Below are positions 54,054 through 64,000 of a stretch of DNA of 64,000 nucleotides, piece by piece. The stretch is from Methylobacterium sp. Its GTDB lineage: Bacteria > Pseudomonadota > Alphaproteobacteria > Rhizobiales > Beijerinckiaceae. The first letter of the stretch is position 1, and every line of letters begins with the position of its first letter. The stretch lies in the NCBI GenBank assembly GCA_020252645.1, contig JADCCN010000011.1, positions 1-64,000 on the forward strand. Reading direction: 5' to 3'. A program made the translations under genes and the position numbers. Under the pieces are notes generated by a model that ran no database searches, was not told the DNA's origin, and saw only the letters and a program-made list of their open reading frames with translations.

Positions 54054-54266
54054 ATGACGAGCGACACGAAAAAAGTGCCGGAACGCCCGGATGAATCCCG
54101 CCGCACCTTCCTGCGCGCCGGTCTTGTGGGGGCCACGGCCACCGCAATCGGCGCTGGCGCGATCGCAACGCCGGCTGCGGCCAGCGAGAGCGATTCCGAG
54201 AAGAAAAAGGCGCGGTATCAGGAAACCGCGCATGTGAAGAAGTTTTATCAGACCAACCGCTACTGA
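54054..54266 (+). CDS. Formate dehydrogenase region Tat-signal small protein
   Basis: 70 residues from ATG 54054 (GGAGAGGATCGCG upstream). The twin-arginine signal SRRTFLRAGLVGATATAIGA is followed by a short basic tail ending VKKFYQTNRY. This matches the small Tat-target proteins (TIGR02811 type) found just before fdhA. After processing, or if anchored, only about 35 residues would face the periplasm. A role in assembly or as a small subunit is inferred from gene order. It starts 31 bases after torD and ends 10 bases before fdhA. Confidence 0.88.
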   Translation: MTSDTKKVPERPDESRRTFLRAGLVGATATAIGAGAIATPAAASESDSEKKKARYQETAHVKKFYQTNRY

Positions 54267-54276
54267 GGAAATCACC

Positions 54277-57243
54277 ATGCTGATCAAGCGCAAGGAAGGT
54301 CAGGCGCCGCGCGGCGCATTCCTCTCCGCCCTCAACGGCCTCGGTGCCGAGCGGCTGGATCGCCGTTCGTTCCTGCGGCGCTCCGGCCTCGCGGCCGGCG
54401 GCCTCGCGGCTCTCGGCTCCCTGTCCGTCGGCACGGTGCGGGAGGCCAGGGCGAAGATGCCGGTTGCCGGCAAGCCGGTGGAAGTCAAGACCAACATCTG
54501 CACCCATTGCTCGGTGGGCTGCACGGTGAAGGCCGAGGTGCAGGAAGGCGTCTGGGTCGGGCAGGAGCCCGCCTGGGACAGCCCTATCAACCGCGGCACG
54601 CATTGCGCCAAGGGCGCGGCGGTGCGCGAGCTTGTGAAGGGCGAGCGTCGCATCAAATACCCGATGAAGCTCGTCAACGGCGAGTGGCAGCGCATTTCCT
54701 GGCAGCAGGCCTTCGACGAGATTTCGAAGAAGATGCTGGAAATCCGCCAGGCTTCGGGCTCTGATTCGGTGTGGTTCCTCGGCTCGGCGAAGTTCTCGAA
54801 CGAGGGCGCCTACCTGTTCCGCAAGTTCGCCGCCTATTGGGGCACCAACAACGTCGATCACCAGGCCCGCATCTGCCACTCCACCACGGTGGCCGGTGTG
54901 GCGAACACCTGGGGCTATGGCGCGCAGACCAACTCCTACAACGATATCCGCAATGCCAAGACCATGATCATCATGGGCGGCAACCCGGCGGAAGCGCATC
55001 CGGTCTCGCTCCAGCACGTCCTCTCCGGCAAGGAGATCAACCGTGCGAACATGATCGTGATCGACCCGCGCATGACCCGCACGGCCGCCCATGCGACCGA
55101 GTATGTCCGCATGCGTCCGGGCACGGATATCCCGGTCGTCTGGGGCATGCTGCACCACATCTTCAAGAACGGCTGGGAAGACAAGAAGTTCATCGAAAGC
55201 CGTGTCTACGGCATGGATATGGTCAGGAAGGAATGCGAGAAGTGGACGCCGGCAGAAGTCGAGCGGGTCACCGGCATTCCCGGCGCCCAGCTCGAGAAGG
55301 TCGCCAAGACCTTCGCGCTCGAGAAGCCGGCGACCCTCATCTGGTGCATGGGCGCCACGCAGAAGACCGTCGGCACGGCCAATGTCCGCGCCTTCTGCAC
55401 CTTGCTGCTCGCCACGGGTAACGTGGGTTCGGCCGGCACGGGTGCCAACATCTTCCGTGGCCACTGCAACGTGCAGGGGGCGACCGACCTCGGCCTCGAT
55501 GTCACGACGCTTCCGCTCTATTACGGCCTCGATGCCGGTGCCTGGGGGCATTGGGCGCGCGTGTGGGAAACGCCGGTGGATTGGTTCCGCGGCCGGTTCG
55601 ACACCATCAAGGCGGCGGATGGCAAGGATGTCTCCACCATGGAGACGCCGGGCATCACCTCGACGCGCTGGTTCGATGCAGCCCTCCTGCCGAAGGATCA
55701 GGTGGGCCAGAAGGACAATGTGAAGGGCATCGTGGTCTTCGGCCATGGCGGCAACACCGTCACCCGCATGCCGGAAATGACCAAGGGGCTCGAGAAGCTC
55801 GATTTGGTGGTGGTTGCCGACCCGCATCCCACCACCTTCGCGCATATCTCGAACCGCAAGAACGGCACCTACCTGCTGCCGATCTGCACGCAGTTCGAAT
55901 GCTCGGGCTCGCGCACGGCTTCCAACCGCTCCATCCAGTGGGGCGAGAAGGTGGTCGATCCGATCTTCGAGAGCGCGAATGATTACTGGGTCATTCACCA
56001 GCTCGCCCAGAAGCTTGGCTTCGCCGACCAGATGTTCAAGAACATCAAGATGGTGAAGGGCAAGTATGGCGAGGAGCCGGAGCCCGAATCCATCCTCCGC
56101 GAGATCAATCGCGGCGGCTGGTCGGCTGGCTATTGCGGCCAGTCGCCGGAGCGCCTGAAGGCGCATATGAAGCACCAGGACAAGTTTGATCTCGTCACGC
56201 TGCGCGCGCCGAAGGATGCGCCGGAAGTGGGCGGCGACTTCTACGGCCTGCCCTGGCCGTGCTGGGGCACGCCGGAATATCGTCACCCCGGCACGCATAT
56301 TCTCTACAACACCAATGTGCATGTGAAGGATGGCGGCGGCACCTTCCGCGCCCGCTTCGGCGTGGAATTCGAGGAGCCGCAGGCCGATGGCTCGAAGAAG
56401 AAGATCAACCTGCTTTCGGAAGGCTCGTATTCCGAAGGCTCGGAGATCAAGGATGGCTACCCGCAGTTCACCCTTGGCGTGCTGAAGCGCCTCGGCTGGG
56501 ACAAGGACCTCACGGAAGCGGAGCTTTCGGTCATCAACCGCATCGGCGGCAACAACCCGGATAACGTCTCGTGGTCGATCGACCTCTCGGGCGGCATCCA
56601 GCGCGTGGCCCTCGAGCATGGCTGCATCCCGTTCGGCAACGGCAAGGCCCGCGTGAATGCGTGGAACCTGCCGGATCCGATCCCGGTGCACCGCGAGCCG
56701 ATCTACACGCCGCGCACCGACCTCGTGGCGCAATACCCGACGCGTCCGGATTTCCGCCAGTTCCGCGTGCCGAATATCGGCTTCACGGTGCAGAAGGCGG
56801 CGGTGGACAAGGGGATCGCGAAGGAATTCCCGATCATCCTCTCCTCGGGGCGTCTCGTGGAATACGAGGGCGGCGGCGAAGAGACCCGCTCCAACCCCTG
56901 GCTCGCCGAGCTGCAGCAGGACATGTTCGTCGAGATCAATCCGGCGGACGCGGCCGAGCGCGGCATCCGTGATGGCGGCTGGGTCTGGGTCACCGGTGCC
57001 GAGAACAATTCGAAAGCCCGCATGAAGGCGCTTGTCACCGAGCGTGTGGGCAAGGGCGTCGCCTGGATGCCGTTCCACTTCGGTGGGTGGTTCCAGGGCG
57101 AGGACCAGCGCGCGAAATACCCCAAGGGAACGGATCCCTATGTCTTGGGCGAAAGCGTGAACACAGTGACGACCTATGGCTATGATCCCGTCACCGGGAT
57201 GCAGGAAACCAAGGTCACGCTCTGCCAGATCCGTGCGGCGTAA
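54277..57243 (+). CDS. fdhA: Formate dehydrogenase molybdopterin subunit alpha, Cys type
   Basis: A 988-residue catalytic subunit oxidising formate to CO2. The Tat signal has RRSFLRRSG at about 29-37. The 4Fe-4S ligands are C75, C78, C82 and C110 (NICTHCSVGCTV, THCAKG). The metal ligand is Cys200 in ARICHSTTVAGVAN, where selenocysteine enzymes have UGA, so no selenium is needed. MGD-binding segments include IIMGGNPAEAHPVSLQH and MGATQKTVGTANVR, with SGRLVEYEGGGEETRSNPWL near the C-terminus. The Tat signal and membrane gamma subunit indicate a periplasm-facing, quinone-linked enzyme. Confidence 0.95.
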   Translation: MLIKRKEGQAPRGAFLSALNGLGAERLDRRSFLRRSGLAAGGLAALGSLSVGTVREARAKMPVAGKPVEVKTNICTHCSVGCTVKAEVQEGVWVGQEPAWDSPINRGTHCAKGAAVRELVKGERRIKYPMKLVNGEWQRISWQQAFDEISKKMLEIRQASGSDSVWFLGSAKFSNEGAYLFRKFAAYWGTNNVDHQARICHSTTVAGVANTWGYGAQTNSYNDIRNAKTMIIMGGNPAEAHPVSLQHVLSGKEINRANMIVIDPRMTRTAAHATEYVRMRPGTDIPVVWGMLHHIFKNGWEDKKFIESRVYGMDMVRKECEKWTPAEVERVTGIPGAQLEKVAKTFALEKPATLIWCMGATQKTVGTANVRAFCTLLLATGNVGSAGTGANIFRGHCNVQGATDLGLDVTTLPLYYGLDAGAWGHWARVWETPVDWFRGRFDTIKAADGKDVSTMETPGITSTRWFDAALLPKDQVGQKDNVKGIVVFGHGGNTVTRMPEMTKGLEKLDLVVVADPHPTTFAHISNRKNGTYLLPICTQFECSGSRTASNRSIQWGEKVVDPIFESANDYWVIHQLAQKLGFADQMFKNIKMVKGKYGEEPEPESILREINRGGWSAGYCGQSPERLKAHMKHQDKFDLVTLRAPKDAPEVGGDFYGLPWPCWGTPEYRHPGTHILYNTNVHVKDGGGTFRARFGVEFEEPQADGSKKKINLLSEGSYSEGSEIKDGYPQFTLGVLKRLGWDKDLTEAELSVINRIGGNNPDNVSWSIDLSGGIQRVALEHGCIPFGNGKARVNAWNLPDPIPVHREPIYTPRTDLVAQYPTRPDFRQFRVPNIGFTVQKAAVDKGIAKEFPIILSSGRLVEYEGGGEETRSNPWLAELQQDMFVEINPADAAERGIRDGGWVWVTGAENNSKARMKALVTERVGKGVAWMPFHFGGWFQGEDQRAKYPKGTDPYVLGESVNTVTTYGYDPVTGMQETKVTLCQIRAA

Positions 57244-57258
57244 GGGAGGAGAGACACC

Positions 57259-57855
57259 ATGGCTCGCATGAAATTTCTCTGCGACGCGGATCGCTGCATC
57301 GAATGCAACGCCTGCGTCACCGCCTGCAAGAACGAGCACGAGGTGCCCTGGGGCATCAACCGTCGCCGTGTCGTCACCATCAATGACGGCAAGCCCGGTG
57401 AACGCTCGGTCTCCATGGCCTGCATGCACTGCACGGATGCGCCCTGCGCCTCCGTGTGCCCGGTGAGCTGCTTCTACACCACGGCGGATGCGGTGGTGCT
57501 GCACTCGAAGGACCTGTGCATCGGCTGCGGCTATTGCTTCTACGCCTGCCCGTTTGGCGCGCCGCAATATCCCAAGACCGGCAATTTCGGTTCGCGCGGC
57601 AAGATGGACAAGTGCACCTACTGCGCCGGCGGGCCGGAGGCGGACAATGCCTCGGCCGAACTCGAGAAATATGGCCGCAACCGCCTCGCCGAGGGCAAGC
57701 TCCCGCTCTGCGCGGAGATGTGCTCGACCAAGGCCCTGCTGGCCGGTGATGGTGATATCATTGCCTCCATCTACAAGGAACGTGTCGCGAAGCGCGGCTA
57801 TGGCTCCGGTGCCTGGGGCTGGAAGGTTGCCTACAAGGAAACCATCGCCATCTGA
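57259..57855 (+). CDS. fdhB: Formate dehydrogenase iron-sulfur subunit beta
   Basis: A 198-residue ferredoxin-like subunit with four 4Fe-4S groups. The cysteines are C13/16/19/23 (CIECNACVTAC), C55/58/63/67 (CMHCTDAPCASVC), C87/90/93/97 (CIGCGYCFYAC) and C119/122/151/155 (CTYC, CAEMC). It relays electrons from FdhA to the cytochrome b subunit. It begins 15 bases after fdhA with GGGAGGAGAGACACC as ribosome binding region. No C-terminal membrane helix is present, unlike E. coli FdnH. Confidence 0.95.
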   Translation: MARMKFLCDADRCIECNACVTACKNEHEVPWGINRRRVVTINDGKPGERSVSMACMHCTDAPCASVCPVSCFYTTADAVVLHSKDLCIGCGYCFYACPFGAPQYPKTGNFGSRGKMDKCTYCAGGPEADNASAELEKYGRNRLAEGKLPLCAEMCSTKALLAGDGDIIASIYKERVAKRGYGSGAWGWKVAYKETIAI

Positions 57856-57874
57856 GGCGATGCACGAGCAAGCG

Positions 57875-57896
57875 TGAGGCGGGGAAACCCGCCTCA
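57875..57896 (+). promoter_or_regulatory. Intercistronic GAAA-loop hairpin between fdhB and fdhC
   Basis: TGAGGCGGG (57875-57883), loop GAAA, CCCGCCTCA (57888-57896) is a perfect 9-pair stem with a GNRA tetraloop. A run of A, not T, follows on this strand, so it is not a classical terminator for fdh. It could stabilise the fdhAB message or reduce fdhC output. Confidence 0.6.
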
Positions 57897-57934
57897 ACCC
57901 GCCGAAAAAAAATCGAACACAAAGGGGGCTTATC

Positions 57935-58951
57935 GTGACGATGTCCTTTTCTCGTTTCCTGCGCAGCGGCCAGGTCAAGGCCAGTCTGATGGCACTGCTT
58001 CTCTCGGCCTTTTTCCTGGCTGCCCCTGCGGCGGCCCAGAGCGTCAACCCCACCGCCCAATCGGTGAAGGAAGAGCAGCTCATGCAGGCCCTGAAACCTG
58101 GCGACCAGATTTCGGGCCGCATCTCCATCCCCGATCCGAAGGCCGCGAGCCTCATCCAGTCCGGCCGTGACTGGCGCGCCTTCAACCAGGAGACCCTCCA
58201 CGCGCTGGGCACCTGGTCGTTCCTGGGCATGGTGGTGCTGCTGATCGGGTTCTACCTGATGCGCGGCAAGATCCGCATCGAAGCGGGTCCGTCGAACCAG
58301 CGCATCCTGCGCTTCAACATGGTCGAGCGCTTTGCCCACTGGCTCTCTGCCGTCAGCTTCATCATCCTCGCCATCACGGGGGCGAACGTCACCTTCGGCA
58401 AGCTGCTGCTGGCCCCGGTGATGGGCCCTGAGGCCTTCGCCGCCTGGGCGCAATACGCCAAGTATATCCACAACTATGTGGGCTTCGCCTTCATGTTGGG
58501 TGTGCTGCTGGTCTTCCTTGTCTGGGTGAAGGACAATCTGCCGAGCGCGGTGGATCTGCGCTGGTTCGCGGCCGGCGGCGGCCTGCTCTCCAAGGGAAGC
58601 CACCCTCCGGCGAAGCGTTTCAATGGCGGGCAGAAAATCGTGTTCTGGTCGGTCGTGATCGGCGGCTTCCTGCTCTCGCTGTCGGGTTGGTTTCTGCTCT
58701 TCCCGTATTCAACCACGCTGGCTGACGTGAAGTGGCACGCGACCATCCACGGCGTTACCGCCTACGTGATGATCGCGCTGATGCTGGCACACGCCTATAT
58801 CGGCTCCATCGGCATGGAGGGCGCTTTCGATGCAATGGGCTCCGGCGAGGTCGATCTCAACTGGGCCAAGGAGCATCACTCGCTCTGGGTCGAGGAAGAG
58901 ATGAAGAAGGGCGCGCTGCATCCGCATGCTGCCGGTCAGCCGGCCGAATAA
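57935..58951 (+). CDS. fdhC: Formate dehydrogenase cytochrome b subunit gamma
   Basis: 338 residues from GTG 57935 (AAAGGGGG seven bases upstream; ATG 57941 is an alternative). A signal peptide (LMALLLSAFFLAAPAAAQ) and a periplasmic stretch of about 60 residues precede a diheme cytochrome b of four helices. Likely haem-ligand histidines lie in MVERFAHWLSAVSF, YAKYIHNYVGFAF and VKWHATIHGVTAYVMIALML. It anchors the complex and passes electrons to quinone. A terminator follows closely, ending the fdh operon. Confidence 0.92.
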   Translation: MTMSFSRFLRSGQVKASLMALLLSAFFLAAPAAAQSVNPTAQSVKEEQLMQALKPGDQISGRISIPDPKAASLIQSGRDWRAFNQETLHALGTWSFLGMVVLLIGFYLMRGKIRIEAGPSNQRILRFNMVERFAHWLSAVSFIILAITGANVTFGKLLLAPVMGPEAFAAWAQYAKYIHNYVGFAFMLGVLLVFLVWVKDNLPSAVDLRWFAAGGGLLSKGSHPPAKRFNGGQKIVFWSVVIGGFLLSLSGWFLLFPYSTTLADVKWHATIHGVTAYVMIALMLAHAYIGSIGMEGAFDAMGSGEVDLNWAKEHHSLWVEEEMKKGALHPHAAGQPAE

Positions 58952-58975
58952 CGGCCATGCACGGCTGAAGTCTTG

Positions 58976-59006
58976 AAAAGGGCGCGCCAGCGCCCTTTCT
59001 TTTTTC
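58976..59006 (+). terminator. Rho-independent terminator after fdhC
   Basis: AGGGCGC (58979-58985), loop GCCA, GCGCCCT (58990-58996), then TTTCTTTTTT. It closes the fdh operon 28 bases after its last stop codon and 22 bases before the mobB start. Confidence 0.9.
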
Positions 59007-59027
59007 TGGCAGCGGAAGGGGACGACA

Positions 59028-59546
59028 TTGCGGGTGATCGGATTGGCGGGGTGGAGCGGCGCGGGCAAGACCACGCTTGTGTCGAAACTCATCCCCGCTC
59101 TCGTGCAGCGGGGCTATCGTGTCTCCACCGTGAAGCATGCCCACCACAGCCTCGAGATCGACCAGCCGGGCAAGGACAGCCACACGCATCGCCAGGTGGG
59201 GGCCACCGAGGTGCTGGTCTCTTCCGCGAACCGTTTTGCGCTGATCCATGAATTGCGCGACGAGCCGGAATTCGCGCTGCGGCAATTGCTGGCGCGGCTC
59301 GGCCCGGCGGATCTCGTGCTGGTCGAAGGGTTCAAGCGGGAGACCCATCCGAAGATCGAGGTTTTCCGTGCCGCCAATGGCCGGGAGCCGCTGCATCCCG
59401 ATGATCCGATGATCCGCGCCATCGCCACGGATGCGCCCTTCCCCGATGCGTGCCTGCCACAGGTGCATCTCGATAACATCCCGGCCATCGCCGAGCTCGC
59501 GATTCGCTTCGCGGTGCCGCGCGACGAACTCCTCGCCGGGGGCTGA
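59028..59546 (+). CDS. mobB: Molybdopterin-guanine dinucleotide biosynthesis GTPase MobB
   Basis: A 172-residue P-loop protein. Walker A GWSGAGKTT is at 8-16; STVKHAHHSLEIDQPGKDSH, HRQVGATEVLVSS and DLVLVEGFKRETHPKIEVFR are diagnostic for MobB. The start is TTG 59028, with GGAAGGGG about seven bases upstream; GTG 59034 is less likely. It assists MobA in making MGD, the cofactor form used by FdhA. It lies 3 bases before moeA. Confidence 0.93.
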   Translation: MRVIGLAGWSGAGKTTLVSKLIPALVQRGYRVSTVKHAHHSLEIDQPGKDSHTHRQVGATEVLVSSANRFALIHELRDEPEFALRQLLARLGPADLVLVEGFKRETHPKIEVFRAANGREPLHPDDPMIRAIATDAPFPDACLPQVHLDNIPAIAELAIRFAVPRDELLAGG

Positions 59547-59549
59547 GCC

Positions 59550-60809
59550 ATGGCGCAACTCAGCCCGGATTCCTTTGCCTTCGGCGGCAGGCTGCGCCGC
59601 CTCGATGATGCGCTGGACGATCTTTCGATCCGCCTGGCGGGCCTCGGCGAAACCGAAACCGTGCCGGTGATGCAGGCCATGGGCCGGGTGCTGGCGCATG
59701 AGGGGCGGACGCCCTTCGCGATCCCCGATTTCGACAACTCCGCCGTCGATGGCTATGCCGTCCGCTTCGCGGATCTCGCGGTATCCGGCGAAACGCATCT
59801 GCCGGTTTCGCTGCGCGTTCCCGCGGGGCTGATCGGGGTGCCGCGGCTGCCCTCGGGCTCGGCTGCGCGCATCTTCACCGGCGCGATGATGCCTGCCGGG
59901 GCCGATACCGTGTTCATGCAGGAGGATGTTCGCGCCGAAGGCGACATGGTCATCCTGCCGCCGGGGCTGAAGCTCGGCTCCAACCGGCGCTTTGCCGGCG
60001 AGGATTTTGCGAAAGGCGCTGCCGTGGTGCCGGCCGGCACGCGGCTGAAGCCGCAGCATCTTGCGGGCCTCGCGGCCGCTGGCCGGGCGTTGGTCGCCGT
60101 GCGACGGCGGCTCCGTGTGGCGATTTTCTCCACAGGCAACGAGATCCGTGAGCCGGCTCCGGAAGCGCCCGAGCCCGGCTGCCAATATGATGCGAACCGC
60201 GCGATGCTCGCGGGGCTGCTCGCGGCGCGCGGCATGGAGATCACCGATCTCGGCATCCTGCCGGATGATCCCGGCATCATGGTGCGGGCGCTCAAGGATG
60301 CCGCGAAGGCCAATGATGCCATTCTCACTTCCGGCGGCGTCTCCACCGGCGAGGAAGACCACGTGAAGGCCGCCATCGAAGCGGCGGGCCGGCTCGATTT
60401 CTGGCGTCTTGCCATCAAGCCGGGGCGTCCCGTCGCCATGGGCACATTGGATGGCACGCCTTTCCTGGGCATGCCGGGCAATCCGGCCGCGGTGTTCATC
60501 ACCTTCCTGCGTTTCGTGGGGCCGGTGCTCGACCTGCTGGCCGGCGCGAAACCGCTGCGGCCCGCGCCCATCCCCGTGACGAGCGGCTTCGATTACCGCA
60601 AGAAGGCAGACCGGCGCGAATATGTCCGCGTCAGCCTCGCGGCCGGAGCAGGCATTTCCATGGTGGCGCAAAGATTTCCGAAGGATGGCGCCGCGCTGAT
60701 CTCATCGCTCATCGCGGCGGATGCCCTGGCGGAACTGCCGGAGGATGTCACAACAATCAGAGCGGGAGAGACGATCCACGTCCTCCCGCTCGCAGGTCTG
60801 CTGAGCTGA
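59550..60809 (+). CDS. moeA: Molybdopterin molybdenumtransferase MoeA
   Basis: A 419-residue MoeA that inserts molybdate into adenylated molybdopterin. Segments include FAIPDFDNSAVDGYAVRFAD, RIFTGAMMPAGADTVFMQED, a MoaB/Mog-like domain with DANRAMLAGLLAARGMEITD and LTSGGVSTGEEDHVKAAIEA, and FLGMPGNPAAVFITFLRFVG. The conserved catalytic Asp is in DFDNSAVDGYA. It follows mobB closely in one operon, supplying cofactor to FdhA and XdhB. Confidence 0.95.
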   Translation: MAQLSPDSFAFGGRLRRLDDALDDLSIRLAGLGETETVPVMQAMGRVLAHEGRTPFAIPDFDNSAVDGYAVRFADLAVSGETHLPVSLRVPAGLIGVPRLPSGSAARIFTGAMMPAGADTVFMQEDVRAEGDMVILPPGLKLGSNRRFAGEDFAKGAAVVPAGTRLKPQHLAGLAAAGRALVAVRRRLRVAIFSTGNEIREPAPEAPEPGCQYDANRAMLAGLLAARGMEITDLGILPDDPGIMVRALKDAAKANDAILTSGGVSTGEEDHVKAAIEAAGRLDFWRLAIKPGRPVAMGTLDGTPFLGMPGNPAAVFITFLRFVGPVLDLLAGAKPLRPAPIPVTSGFDYRKKADRREYVRVSLAAGAGISMVAQRFPKDGAALISSLIAADALAELPEDVTTIRAGETIHVLPLAGLLS

Positions 60810-60846
60810 AATCAGCGGGGCAGGGCGGGCGATGCCCGCGCCCGGC

Positions 60847-63823
<2,977 letters not shown>

Positions 63824-63861
63824 GAGCGGTCGATCTGATCGAGTGAGATCGGCAACCGCTC
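63824..63861. repeat. GAGCGGT dyad module directly after a stop codon
   Basis: GAGCGGTCGATC (63824-63835) is followed by GATCGGCAACCGCTC ending at 63861. The arms pair imperfectly and resemble the dyad at 54-88. It starts at the first base after the reductase TGA and may serve as a 3' hairpin. Confidence 0.6.
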
Positions 63862-63966
63862 AAGAGCATGATGTGTTCAGACGGAAGCACATCATGCTCT
63901 TATCTTATTGTTATCGCATGCTTTTTTGTGAAAAACTGGATTCCACTTTTTCACAGCATGCTCTAG
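63862..63966. repeat. Composite mosaic repeat, right-edge copy H
   Basis: Module 3 is a perfect 13-base inverted repeat, AGAGCATGATGTG (63863-63875) and CACATCATGCTCT (63888-63900). An AT-rich linker (TATCTTATTGTTATC) joins it to module 2 (GCATGC...GCATGCTCTAG, 63914-63966). This is the same two-module unit as at 28077-28178, in opposite orientation, and module 2 matches 1-54 in direct orientation with one difference in 50. Confidence 0.85.
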
Positions 63967-64000
63967 CGTGAGGAATCGATCCTGGCGATGCGCGCCGCAA
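63963..64000 (-). CDS. Possible C-terminal end of a minus-strand gene running off the window
   Basis: On the minus strand one frame reads AARIARIDSSR and then a TAG stop that is part of the repeat's CTAG end. The composition is that of coding sequence here and the stop position mirrors two other genes that end in this repeat. With only 12 codons visible this is weak. Confidence 0.25.
   Translation of the reverse strand, partial: AARIARIDSSR

Noticed and set aside
54874-54876. Selenocysteine codon in fdhA
   Set aside because: The codon at the metal-ligand position is TGC (Cys200), not TGA, and no read-through is needed.
53929-58230. Open frame of more than 1400 codons on the minus strand opposite torD and fdhABC
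   Set aside because: It is antisense to well-supported FDH genes, has no family motifs, and is His/Arg/Asp-rich as expected of a shadow frame in high-GC DNA.

Overview
The window reads as a chromosomal stretch of a high-GC alphaproteobacterium, most likely of the order Hyphomicrobiales (Rhizobiales). The basis is gene order and families: SRP RNA between dnaX and a HIT-family gene, dnaX-ybaB-recR, the pheA-kdsB-cytochrome c group, yejABEF, the DUF3305/DUF3306-fdhABC formate dehydrogenase cluster, and the GCATG-type palindromic intergenic repeats. Genes are packed with ATGA overlaps or gaps of a few bases. The only stretch above 300 bases without an intact gene is 27758-28175, which holds a response-regulator remnant and a composite repeat. 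I see no insertion sequence, phage, CRISPR array or tRNA gene.

Layout. 0.2-8.4 kb: a Crp/Fnr-type regulator, an acyl-CoA synthetase and a complete branched-chain-amino-acid-type (Liv) ABC transporter, apparently for uptake and CoA activation of a carboxylic acid. 8.5-19.7 kb: housekeeping genes. These are a permease split into two half-genes, a DUF533 protein, dapD, a pyrimidine 5'-nucleotidase-like HAD gene, recR, ybaB, dnaX, SRP RNA, HIT, nudC, pheA, kdsB and a membrane-anchored cytochrome c. One AT-rich gene of unknown function sits between ybaB and recR. 19.9-26.5 kb: the yejABEF peptide importer, with a PIN-domain toxin-antitoxin-like pair inserted between yejE and yejF.

26.6-30.7 kb: an aspartic protease, a HAD phosphatase, a quinone oxidoreductase and an FAD-linked 2-hydroxyacid dehydrogenase. 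30.7-41.2 kb, all minus strand: a sugar kinase/aldolase pair, a YitT-family membrane protein, xanthine dehydrogenase xdhABC with a purine-type deaminase, and an NMT1/Ssu-type ABC importer. Together the last two suggest purine or other N-heterocycle use. 41.4-47.3 kb: an orphan sugar-type binding protein, a ThDP enzyme reduced by internal deletion, OpgC, a YeeE/TusA thiosulfate-uptake pair and a WD40-cytochrome c fusion.

47.3-63.8 kb is a formate dehydrogenase region. It holds a polyferredoxin, a lipoate-ligase-like protein, four small conserved accessory proteins, an HTH-TorD fusion chaperone, a Tat-signal miniprotein, fdhA (Cys type), fdhB and fdhC. These are followed by Mo-cofactor genes (mobB, moeA, mobA), the sulfurtransferase fdhD and a ferredoxin/flavodoxin-NADP reductase. 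Both molybdoenzymes in the window (XdhAB and FdhA) would draw on this cofactor supply.

A mosaic family of short palindromic repeats runs through the window, with at least eight copies. A 50-base module is identical at 1-50 and (inverted) 28077-28126, and nearly identical at the right edge. Several copies start exactly at the TAG stop codon of a neighbouring gene.
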